NCBI GenBank assembly: GCA_905192805.1
Contig: CAJJMF010000059.1
Coordinates: forward strand, 1 to 12,872
Direction: 5' to 3'
Source of the DNA: an uncultured Sutterella sp.
GTDB lineage: Bacteria; Pseudomonadota; Gammaproteobacteria; Burkholderiales; Burkholderiaceae_F
DNA length: 12,872 bases
Shown here: positions 7,151-12,872 of the stretch, in pieces
Layout of the letters: each line of letters starts with the position of its first letter
Numbering within the stretch: position 1 is the stretch's first letter
Translations under genes and position numbers: made by a program
The notes under the pieces: model-generated
Databases searched by the model: none
The model's input: the letters and a program-made list of their open reading frames with translations, nothing else
Told to the model about the DNA's origin: nothing

Positions 7151-7185
7151 ACGGGGAGCCTACGCCCGACGTGAGGCTCCCCCGT
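7151..7185 (-). other. GC-rich hairpin immediately after bcsZ
   Basis: ACGGGGAGCCT (7151-7161) pairs with AGGCTCCCCCGT (7174-7185), 11 bp with one bulged C and a 12-nt loop. It begins 9 nt past the bcsZ stop codon and has no U-tract on either strand. It may protect the mRNA 3' end or strengthen the terminator that follows it at 7109-7139. Confidence 0.6.
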
Positions 7186-7194
7186 GCCAAAGGG

Positions 7195-8463
7195 TTAATC
7201 CCCTTTGAGGATTAAACGGCCTTCGTGACTAAAGGCAAAACGCCCTTCGTCAAAGCCCATGCCAAAGAGCGCCAAGACGCTACGGTAGTAGTCTTCGGCC
7301 GTGAGCGGCATGGTGGCGAGCCCGGTGCGGATCCAACTCCCCACGCGGTCGTCTTTGACCCAGGGCAGTAAGCACGCACCAAAGGCCAAGGGACCGGATT
7401 TCGAGACCGTAAAGGCCGCGGTATCGGTTTCCACGGGCGTCACAAAGCGGCGCTTCGTGACGTCGACCATCGGAGCGAGCTGTTCACGCAAACGAATCGC
7501 ATCCGGATCGTCCTGCGGCATCATCCCAGCCCATAAGTAAACGCGAATGGCGTTCCAGCTGCCTTCGGAGCTTTCGTCGCGGTTACGCGTCCCCCAACGT
7601 TGGCCAAAGGCCACCCAGTCAGGCGACAACCCGGATTCGGCCGAGCGAATGAGGGCACGCATGGAGCCTTCACGCACGTCCTTCCAGAGCGGATCCACCG
7701 CTTCTAAGCGCTTCAAAATGAAGATCGGATAGTAGCTCGGGTTCAATACGACGTTGCCGTTTTTTTCAAACCCCACGTTGGCGGGCAACAACACGGCCCC
7801 AATCCCACGCACGACACGCACGTCTTGTTTGACGCGGTTCAAAAGCGCCAAGGCGTCTTCACGGTAGCGGGGCTCTTGCCAACGGTCCGCCGCCTCTAAG
7901 AGCGTATAGGCTAACCACAAGTCCGCATCGGTGGCGTTATTGCTGTCAATGACGCCCCAAGTGATCGGGTTCTTGGGGGCTTTGGTCGATTCGCTCGCAC
8001 CCCAGAGCCAGGCTAGGCGGGTTTTACCGCAGTCGCCTGCGCACAGGTTCGAGACCGTCCAATTCCAAATCTTGTCAAAGGCCGGGCGATCGTTCGCGAC
8101 GAGCGCAAAGAAGAGCCCATAGGACTGACCTTCGGACGTGGTGATGATGCGATCATCACTTTTGTCGAGCACACGGCCCCCTTCCAAGGCGGCATCCCGG
8201 AACGTTGCCCAAGCGGGCCACGTGTTGGTGGGCGCATGGGTGAGCGTGCGCACCGGCTTTAACGTGGGGAGCACGGGCGCCGCGTCCGCGGTCTTCGCGT
8301 CGGCTTTCACCTCCGCCTTCGCATCGGCTTTTGTCTCAGCCTTGGTGTCCGCGTTGGCTGGTGCCGCCGGGGCACTCGCCGTCTCGGCCGCCCACGTGGT
8401 ACTCACGGCAGGCGTTAAGGCAAAAAGCGTTCCCAACATCAGGGTTAAGAGTGACTGTTTCAT
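7195..8463 (-). CDS. bcsZ: BcsZ, periplasmic GH8 endo-beta-1,4-glucanase
   Basis: BcsZ is the periplasmic cellulase of the cellulose machinery and hydrolyses nascent glucan. Translation most likely starts at the ATG ending at 8463: AAGGAGG lies 8 nt upstream, and this start gives a clean signal peptide (MKQSLLTLMLGTLFALTPAV, probable cleavage after the TTWA/A region near residue 26). An ATG 21 nt earlier would encode the ribosome site as protein. The mature protein has a Lys/Ala/Asp/Glu linker (residues 38-60) and a GH8 domain from about 80 to 422, making 422 residues against 368 in E. coli. Glu111 in TTSEGQSYG matches the general acid Glu55, and IDSNNATDADLW (172-183) is conserved. The residue aligned with the base Asp243 (SYDAIRVY in E. 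coli) is Asn304 in SWNAIRVY, with several acidic residues just before it. It follows bcsB by 13 nt, so the two are surely co-transcribed and probably translationally coupled. Confidence 0.93.
   Translation of the reverse strand: MKQSLLTLMLGTLFALTPAVSTTWAAETASAPAAPANADTKAETKADAKAEVKADAKTADAAPVLPTLKPVRTLTHAPTNTWPAWATFRDAALEGGRVLDKSDDRIITTSEGQSYGLFFALVANDRPAFDKIWNWTVSNLCAGDCGKTRLAWLWGASESTKAPKNPITWGVIDSNNATDADLWLAYTLLEAADRWQEPRYREDALALLNRVKQDVRVVRGIGAVLLPANVGFEKNGNVVLNPSYYPIFILKRLEAVDPLWKDVREGSMRALIRSAESGLSPDWVAFGQRWGTRNRDESSEGSWNAIRVYLWAGMMPQDDPDAIRLREQLAPMVDVTKRRFVTPVETDTAAFTVSKSGPLAFGACLLPWVKDDRVGSWIRTGLATMPLTAEDYYRSVLALFGMGFDEGRFAFSHEGRLILKGD
8293..8340 (-). repeat. Two 24-bp tandem repeats in the bcsZ linker
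   Basis: Units 8293-8316 and 8317-8340 agree at 19 of 24 positions and encode AEVKADAK and AETKADAK. They lie in the charged, disordered stretch between signal peptide and GH8 domain. Changes in copy number would lengthen or shorten the linker by 8 residues without breaking the frame. Confidence 0.7.
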
Positions 8464-8471
8464 ACTTACCC

Positions 8472-8478
8472 CCTCCTT
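8472..8478 (-). promoter_or_regulatory. Shine-Dalgarno of bcsZ overlapping the bcsB stop
   Basis: AAGGAGG on the minus strand shares its first bases with the TAA stop codon of bcsB (8477-8479) and lies 8 nt before the preferred bcsZ ATG. Ribosomes finishing bcsB reach this site directly, which suggests coupled translation and decides against the earlier ATG at 8484. Confidence 0.8.
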
Positions 8479-10774
8479 ATTCATGATCCGCTTCTTTCAA
8501 CGCCAAACGAGCGCGGATACGTAAGCGCATTAACGCGTAACTCAACACCCCAATGACGAGGGCGACGATTAAGAGCGCACCGACGAGCATCCAGGGCGAA
8601 TTCGAGAGCATGGCCCAGAGTTTCGCGGTGGCGGGAATGTCCCCCACGGTGTACGTTGCCTTGGGGTCATGATTCGTGATCTGGTCTTTGGCCAGAATCG
8701 TCGTCGCGCCCGTGACGGTATTGAGCATCGCCGGGGTGGCTAACTGCGTTAAGAGCGTCTTCGCGCTATCGGGGTTCCCGGTTAAGAGGGCCACTAAGGA
8801 GCGACCCTTCGCAAAGGGCGATTCCATCGCGACCAACGAGGCAAAGGCGGGCGCCGTGAGCACATTGGTGGTATCGGCCACCTTCATCTGCGCCACGGCG
8901 TCTTCGATTTGCTTCACGGTTTGCGTATTGGCGGACAAATTCCCCACGAGGATCACGTCTTGGGCCTTCGCTTTATCAAAGGTCTTGGGAGTCTTGACCG
9001 TCACGGCGGTGGCTGCCGCCCCCGTCTGAGCGCCCATACGGGCAATCGTCGTCAAGTAAATCCCTAAGTCCGTGGCGGTGGCGTTTTCCGGCAACACGAC
9101 GGTCGTCGTCGCCAAGTCCGCATGCACCGTGAAGGGGTAGCCCGCACGGGTAAAGCGGCTTAAGTCGGGCAGTACGGCATAGTGATAGAACCCCGAGAAG
9201 TCAATCGTACTCGTCGGGTCGACGTCCCCTTGCTGCTCTAAGGGGAGCGTGTAGCGGCAATTCTGCAGGTTGCCACTATTGACCGGCACGTTATAGCGGA
9301 AGTCGATTTCCAAGTCGTTTTCGGGCTTTAAGTAAACACCCGGCACCCCGATCGAATCCCAACGGCCCGCGCCCGGCGTCAGGGCCGTAAAGCGCAGCAG
9401 ATGGTTCTTCGTGTCGTTATTGGCAGCGGCGTTTTCGCTCGTGATGGCGTTCGTGGCCACCATGGCGTTATTAAAGCGCACGCGTAACTGGGCGTCGCCC
9501 CCTTGCGCAGGCGCCGACGCGGCGGTCGCAATCTGCAAGGGCACCGTTTGGCGCTCTAACGTGTAGAGGTCAGGCGGCAAGCGGAAGAGCAAATGAATCG
9601 GAGCGGGGTCGATCCCACGGGCGCTCAACTGACCACGGTACGTGGTGAGCGACTCGAGCGTCACCGGACGATCGGTGCGAACCCAGCGCGGCGCATCGTA
9701 GGGCGCACGCGGCTGAATCGGGGGCAAATCCGTGAGCGTCACGCTTTCGCCCGAGAAAATCGCGCTTCCCGTGGCGAGCGCCGCCGCAGCTTGCTTTAAT
9801 TCGGCATCATCGCGCCCACTAATCACTAGCATCTTGGCCCAGAGCGAGAAGGGCGCTGCCATAATCGTCACGCCCGGTCCCTTGGGTTCCGGGAAGTCCT
9901 TCAAGAAGGCCGGACGGTGTTTGGCCGTCATAAAGGTGACAAAGTGCGTATCGACTGGCGCTTCGTTCACATAAGCCGGCAACTTCACCCCACGCCAGTC
10001 GGCTTCACGACCGGCCCACGAGGCAATGATCCCCGCGGCTTCCAATTCGCCTTCGGTGGGGGCTTGGGCAAACGCCATCGGGAGCGTTTGCTGCGTACGG
10101 GCATTCTTCGAAATGAAGGGGCCAGGCAAATACGTCAATTCGTTCGGGTTACGTAAGCGCTGGATGGCGAGCGTCATGAAGCTGCCCTGATCGACTTCGA
10201 CCCAAAGACTGCTGTCCATCGGGTTTTGGCAGGCATCTTGGTAGTGCCCTTCAAAGGTTAAGTCGATACGGTTGTAGCCACGTAGCGAGCGACCATCAAC
10301 GGGCAACGTAACGCGCAGTAAGTCGCCGTCTTGGGTGACGCCCAATTTTTTGGCTTCGTCATTTAACACCAACGGCACGGCCGCCAAGAGGTGGTCATTT
10401 AAGACCACGTTCACGATCGAACGGTCCTTGAGCGTCGTGGAGGGTTTCAGTAAGAGCGTAATCGACGCTTCCGAGACCACTTCGTCACGCATCACCCCAA
10501 AGGTGAAACTGCGCTGCGAGTAAAGCCCCGTTAAGCGGATCGAACCAGGACGTCCCCCGATGGCCGCATCAAAGAGCGGCATCGCCTCACGCATCGGAGG
10601 CATCAGGTCGGGAAGCATTTCCGTGGCCGTTCTCAAGGCATCGGGTACCGGAACGCGATCAGGTGTCGGAGCGCTCCAGGCACTCATGGACCCCAGAGCC
10701 ATCGTCGCGCCCAATGCGGCCACGAGGGCGCATTTCAAGGGCGTGGTGCGTGCGGTTCGTCTCAATAAATTCAT
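8477..10774 (-). CDS. bcsB: BcsB, periplasmic cellulose synthase subunit
   Basis: BcsB partners BcsA: it lies in the periplasm, guides the emerging glucan, and its C-terminal membrane anchor packs on BcsA and is needed for synthesis. The 765 residues compare with 779 in E. coli. An N-terminal signal sequence (residues 1-35, ending SAWSA) is followed by about 690 periplasmic residues of beta-rich carbohydrate-binding and flavodoxin-like domains. An amphipathic stretch LWAMLSNSPW near 719-728 leads into a transmembrane helix (about 729-750) and a short basic cytoplasmic tail ending ADHE. AGGA (plus 10785-10788) lies 10 nt before the ATG. bcsB is separated from bcsA by 260 nt, while in many bcs operons the two genes abut. 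It is tightly followed by bcsZ. Confidence 0.94.
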   Translation of the reverse strand: MNLLRRTARTTPLKCALVAALGATMALGSMSAWSAPTPDRVPVPDALRTATEMLPDLMPPMREAMPLFDAAIGGRPGSIRLTGLYSQRSFTFGVMRDEVVSEASITLLLKPSTTLKDRSIVNVVLNDHLLAAVPLVLNDEAKKLGVTQDGDLLRVTLPVDGRSLRGYNRIDLTFEGHYQDACQNPMDSSLWVEVDQGSFMTLAIQRLRNPNELTYLPGPFISKNARTQQTLPMAFAQAPTEGELEAAGIIASWAGREADWRGVKLPAYVNEAPVDTHFVTFMTAKHRPAFLKDFPEPKGPGVTIMAAPFSLWAKMLVISGRDDAELKQAAAALATGSAIFSGESVTLTDLPPIQPRAPYDAPRWVRTDRPVTLESLTTYRGQLSARGIDPAPIHLLFRLPPDLYTLERQTVPLQIATAASAPAQGGDAQLRVRFNNAMVATNAITSENAAANNDTKNHLLRFTALTPGAGRWDSIGVPGVYLKPENDLEIDFRYNVPVNSGNLQNCRYTLPLEQQGDVDPTSTIDFSGFYHYAVLPDLSRFTRAGYPFTVHADLATTTVVLPENATATDLGIYLTTIARMGAQTGAAATAVTVKTPKTFDKAKAQDVILVGNLSANTQTVKQIEDAVAQMKVADTTNVLTAPAFASLVAMESPFAKGRSLVALLTGNPDSAKTLLTQLATPAMLNTVTGATTILAKDQITNHDPKATYTVGDIPATAKLWAMLSNSPWMLVGALLIVALVIGVLSYALMRLRIRARLALKEADHE

Positions 10775-10792
10775 AAGAATGTCGTCCTTTTT

Positions 10793-10845
10793 GCCCGACC
10801 CTAAGGGGGTCCCGTTAGGGGAGTCCCTCGGGTGGGGCGTTTTTA
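10793..10845 (+). terminator. Plus-strand (antisense) terminator-like hairpin
   Basis: GCCCGACCC (10793-10801) can pair with GGGTGGGGC (10830-10838) at eight of nine positions, enclosing smaller hairpins CTAA/TTAG and AGGG/CCCT. On the plus strand GTTTTTATT follows at once, as in an intrinsic terminator. No plus-strand gene ends here, so it would only stop RNA antisense to bcsB. On the minus strand the same fold ends in an A-run, so it would be a leader structure just before the bcsB ribosome site. Confidence 0.5.
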
Positions 10846-10850
10846 TTAGG

Positions 10851-10952
10851 CACTGAAAAAGGCGGTTGGGTTTAATGGTCCGATCGCGAGGGGCGGTAAG
10901 CGCCTTCGGTTTCGATCGGATCCCTCAAACACTGACAAAAATTGTTGGGTTT
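10851..10952 (+). repeat. Imperfect direct repeat CACTGA-AAAAA-GTTGGGTTT
   Basis: Copy A (10851-10873) and copy B (10930-10952) share CACTGA, a run of five A and GTTGGGTTT, with short differences between these blocks. The spacing is 79 bp start to start. Copy B is the 3' arm of the hairpin at 10931-10978 on the minus strand, so copy A supplies a second possible partner for the same 5' arm (10962-10978). Confidence 0.6.
10879..10920. repeat. 8-bp inverted repeat TCCGATCG
   Basis: TCCGATCG (10879-10886) and CGATCGGA (10913-10920) are perfect reverse complements. Inside them GGCG (10892-10895) and CGCC (10901-10904) form a second short stem. No U-tract follows on either strand, so this is a leader hairpin or protein site, not a terminator. 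Confidence 0.5.
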
Positions 10953-10978
10953 CGAGTCTAGCCAACAACCCTTTCAGT
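10931..10978 (-). promoter_or_regulatory. Long RNA hairpin downstream of bcsA, attenuator-like
   Basis: On the minus strand ACTGA, AAGGG and TTGTTGG pair in order with TCAGT, TTTTT and CCAACAA, giving about 17 bp with one bulged G and a 13-nt loop. Three pairs are G-U and exist only in the minus-strand RNA; in plus-strand RNA they would be A-C mismatches. This points to a structure of the bcs transcript. The U-run follows the TTGTTGG/CCAACAA stem, so it could also act as a weak terminator after bcsA. Confidence 0.6.
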
Positions 10979-11034
10979 AAGCAAGGTTTTTCAATAAAAA
11001 ATTTGCATAAATGTGTGTGCCCGAACGCAGGGCG

Positions 11035-12872
11035 TTACTTTTGCACACGCCCGATCGTCGAGAGGCCGAAGAATCGACCGCCCGCGCGATGCGGGAAGAA
11101 ACTAATGACCCAGTGACAGAGCCCTTTTACGCCGCGAATGAGCGGCTGCCAGCGGCGCGGCGCAAAGCGTAAGAGGGCACTGTAGCCACGCCACGCAAAG
11201 CTCAAGAGCTGCGTACTGCCCGCAAAGGGGTTACGCGAGCCCACGGGTTCTTTGGCCCACGCGTCCGCACGCCCGAAGGTTGCGGCCGTTAACTGGCGCT
11301 CCAAGTCAATCGTCAAGTCAACCAACTCCAGCCCCAAGGACCACGTATGGTCTTTTTTCTGTACACGGCGAATGATGGCCGGGAACGCCACTAAGCGCGA
11401 ATCCAAGGGAAGGACCAATTCCAACCGATCGCCTACCATCAGGGCGCCCTGCGGGGCCTTCTTGTCGCTTGGCAACTCAAATTCCACATTGGCCCCATTT
11501 TGCGAATAGTCGTGTAAACGGGCGTTCAGGAGTTCGCCGGTGGCGAGCTTTAACGAGGCCGGGCGATTAATCGGCACGCGCGGGAAGCGACGTTCCTGCA
11601 CGGTTTCGACCGCCACCGCCGTCGTGGCCCCGAGAATCACCAAGTTGTAGAGAATCCACGCAATGTTAATGAGCGTAAAGGCCTGTTGGTGGGGATCCGA
11701 GGCAATGAGCGCAATCCCGCCAATTAAACCCGCTACATTCAACGCAATCAGCACCAAGTAGGGGCGAATGATCTGCCAGTCAAGGTACTGACTCTCGACC
11801 GTGCCGCCTTTGACCGTCACGTTAAATTTCCCGTACTTGGGGTTAATCAGGGCGACCGTCGTCGGGAGCAAAATGTACCAACTCAACACCGCTTCGTAGA
11901 TACTGCCTAAGAAGGGCGAACGGTGACCGCGCTGCAAAATCCCGGTGGTGAGCGTCGCGTGGAGCATATGCGGAATCGCAAACGCGAAAATCGTCAGAAT
12001 CGGCGCGTCAAACACATAGGAGCCAAAGAAAATGTAGGGAAGGGGCGCGAGCAAGAAGATTAAGCGCGGTAGACCATGCAAAAAGTGGATCATCGCGTTA
12101 AAAAAGCACAGACGCTGCCCCCAGGTGAGGCCCTTACCGCGTAAGGGATTGTCGAGGCGGAAAATCTGAATCATGCCGCGTGCCCAACGAATACGTTGTC
12201 CGACGTGCGCGGAGAGCGTTTCGGTCGAGAGCCCAGCGGCTAACGGCACCCCAATAAAGGCCGAGGACCAACCCCGACGGTTGAGTTTGAGCGACGTGTG
12301 CGCGTCTTCCGTCACGGTTTCGACCGCAATCCCGCCCACTTCGTCCAAGGCTTTACGACGCATCACGGCGCACGAGCCGCAGAACATCGTCGCGTCCCAG
12401 GAGTCGTTCCCCTTTTGGATAAAGTCATGGAAGAGCGCGTTATCGTCCGGGATCGTGCTATCGAGCCCTAAGTTACGCGAGAAAGGGTCTTGCGAGTAGA
12501 AGTGGTGCGGCGTTTGCACGAGCGCAATCTTCTCGTCCTTCATTAACCAACCGATGGTCATCTGTAAGAAACTGCGCACCGGCACGTGGTCACAGTCAAA
12601 GATGGCGACAAAGTCCCCGCTCATTTGCTGGAGCGCGTGGTTAATGTTCCCCGCTTTAGCGTGGTTATGCTTTTCACGGCGAATGCAACCCACCCCAGCG
12701 GCTTTGGCAAATTCGGTAAATTCGTCACGACTGCCGTCATCCAAAATCCAAATATGGAGTTTTTCGGGCGGCCAGTCCATGCTCTGCGCGGCTAAGACCG
12801 TGGGTTTAATCACGTCCAAGGGTTCGTTATAGGTCGGAATGCAAATATCGACGTGCGGCCACGTGGAGATAT
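11035..12872 (-). CDS. bcsA: BcsA, cellulose synthase catalytic subunit with PilZ domain (5' part missing)
   Basis: BcsA is the inner-membrane processive GT2 enzyme that polymerises UDP-glucose and extrudes cellulose. The frame runs from the right edge to TAA 11035-11037, 611 residues. About 180-260 N-terminal residues with the first membrane helices lie outside, judging by the usual 790-870. In fragment numbering, DDG is at 44-46, DCD at 92-94, FCGSCAV at 163-169, TED at 187-189 and QRIRW at 225-229: all the UDP-binding, catalytic and acceptor motifs. Membrane helices follow, broken by the gating loop FNVTVKGG (349-356). The PilZ domain shows RRFPR (427-431) and DYSQNG (454-459), the two c-di-GMP contacts, so c-di-GMP activation is expected. 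About 90 residues follow PilZ. An apparent TTG start at 12819 is internal: the conserved VDICIPTYNEP lies upstream of it and in frame. Confidence 0.96.
   Translation of the reverse strand, partial: ISTWPHVDICIPTYNEPLDVIKPTVLAAQSMDWPPEKLHIWILDDGSRDEFTEFAKAAGVGCIRREKHNHAKAGNINHALQQMSGDFVAIFDCDHVPVRSFLQMTIGWLMKDEKIALVQTPHHFYSQDPFSRNLGLDSTIPDDNALFHDFIQKGNDSWDATMFCGSCAVMRRKALDEVGGIAVETVTEDAHTSLKLNRRGWSSAFIGVPLAAGLSTETLSAHVGQRIRWARGMIQIFRLDNPLRGKGLTWGQRLCFFNAMIHFLHGLPRLIFLLAPLPYIFFGSYVFDAPILTIFAFAIPHMLHATLTTGILQRGHRSPFLGSIYEAVLSWYILLPTTVALINPKYGKFNVTVKGGTVESQYLDWQIIRPYLVLIALNVAGLIGGIALIASDPHQQAFTLINIAWILYNLVILGATTAVAVETVQERRFPRVPINRPASLKLATGELLNARLHDYSQNGANVEFELPSDKKAPQGALMVGDRLELVLPLDSRLVAFPAIIRRVQKKDHTWSLGLELVDLTIDLERQLTAATFGRADAWAKEPVGSRNPFAGSTQLLSFAWRGYSALLRFAPRRWQPLIRGVKGLCHWVISFFPHRAGGRFFGLSTIGRVQK

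Larger units (their letters stand above)
10775..11034 (-). other. Structured 260-nt gap between bcsA and bcsB
   Basis: No gene is seen here on either strand; the frames are short and lack ribosome sites. In bcs transcript order the stretch holds an AU-rich segment, a long hairpin (10931-10978), an 8-bp inverted repeat (10879-10920), a second copy of the hairpin's 3' arm (10851-10873), a GC-rich fold (10793-10838) and the bcsB ribosome site. The motif CGAAACCNAA occurs twice on the minus strand (10914-10905 and 10954-10945). No consensus promoter is convincing; TTGCTT-18-TAGACT (minus strand, within about 10955-10985) is the best weak candidate. Confidence 0.6.

Noticed and set aside
8464..8484. 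ATG at 8484 as the bcsZ start (MNKEGVS extension)
   Set aside because: Those codons are the ribosome-binding site itself (AAGGAGG) and would put charged residues before the signal peptide; the ATG at 8463 has ideal spacing.
10775..11034. c-di-GMP (GEMM-I or GEMM-II) riboswitch upstream of bcsB
   Set aside because: The context is tempting, but the conserved GEMM core sequences and tetraloop/receptor pattern are not visible in this gap.
12770..12819. TTG at 12819 as the start of bcsA
   Set aside because: The frame stays open to the window edge, and the conserved cellulose synthase segment VDICIPTYNEP is encoded upstream of it, so the gene is cut by the edge.
1..12872. CRISPR arrays, tRNA or rRNA genes, insertion sequences
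   Set aside because: No regularly spaced repeats, cloverleaf-type sequences, transposase motifs or terminal inverted repeats with target duplications were seen.

Overview
The window is a bacterial cellulose biosynthesis (bcs) cluster, read almost entirely from the minus strand. It is most likely proteobacterial: BcsA, BcsB, BcsZ and the pEtN transferase BcsG all resemble their proteobacterial counterparts, and BcsG is known mainly from gamma- and betaproteobacteria. Moderately high GC and frequent TTA/CTA-type leucine codons fit a betaproteobacterium, possibly Sutterellaceae-like. That placement is a guess from composition, not a demonstrated assignment.

Left edge (1-1187, plus strand): the 3' end of an S24/UmuD-like self-cleaving peptidase gene, cut by the window edge, then an AraC-family regulator with a near-perfect Shine-Dalgarno sequence. 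The regulator converges on bcsG. A hairpin with its U-tract on the minus strand (1234-1268) closes the bcsG transcript.

Minus strand in transcription order: (1) bcsA, the synthase with a PilZ domain, whose 5' part lies beyond the right edge; (2) a 260-nt, highly structured non-coding gap; (3) bcsB; (4) bcsZ (GH8 endoglucanase), starting 13 nt after bcsB with its ribosome site over the bcsB stop; (5) tandem hairpins ending in an intrinsic terminator; (6) a 1282-residue c-di-GMP protein with an EAL domain before the membrane sensor and an active-looking GGDEF domain after it; (7) an intrinsic terminator; (8) bcsG.

How the parts should work together: BcsA polymerises UDP-glucose when c-di-GMP occupies its PilZ domain, BcsB guides the glucan through the periplasm, BcsZ trims it, and BcsG adds phosphoethanolamine. 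The EAL/GGDEF protein sits where bcsC lies in the E. coli operon and could set the local c-di-GMP level in either direction. The outer-membrane exporter BcsC and the accessory genes bcsE, bcsF and bcsQ are not in the window.

The least ordinary signals are: the EAL-membrane-GGDEF layout; an Asn where E. coli BcsZ has its catalytic base Asp243; the motif CGAAACCNAA, found four times and only in the two regulatory gaps, twice as arms of an 18-bp inverted repeat; the bcsA-bcsB gap with alternative pairing partners; and a terminator placed between a perfect TATAAT box and bcsG.
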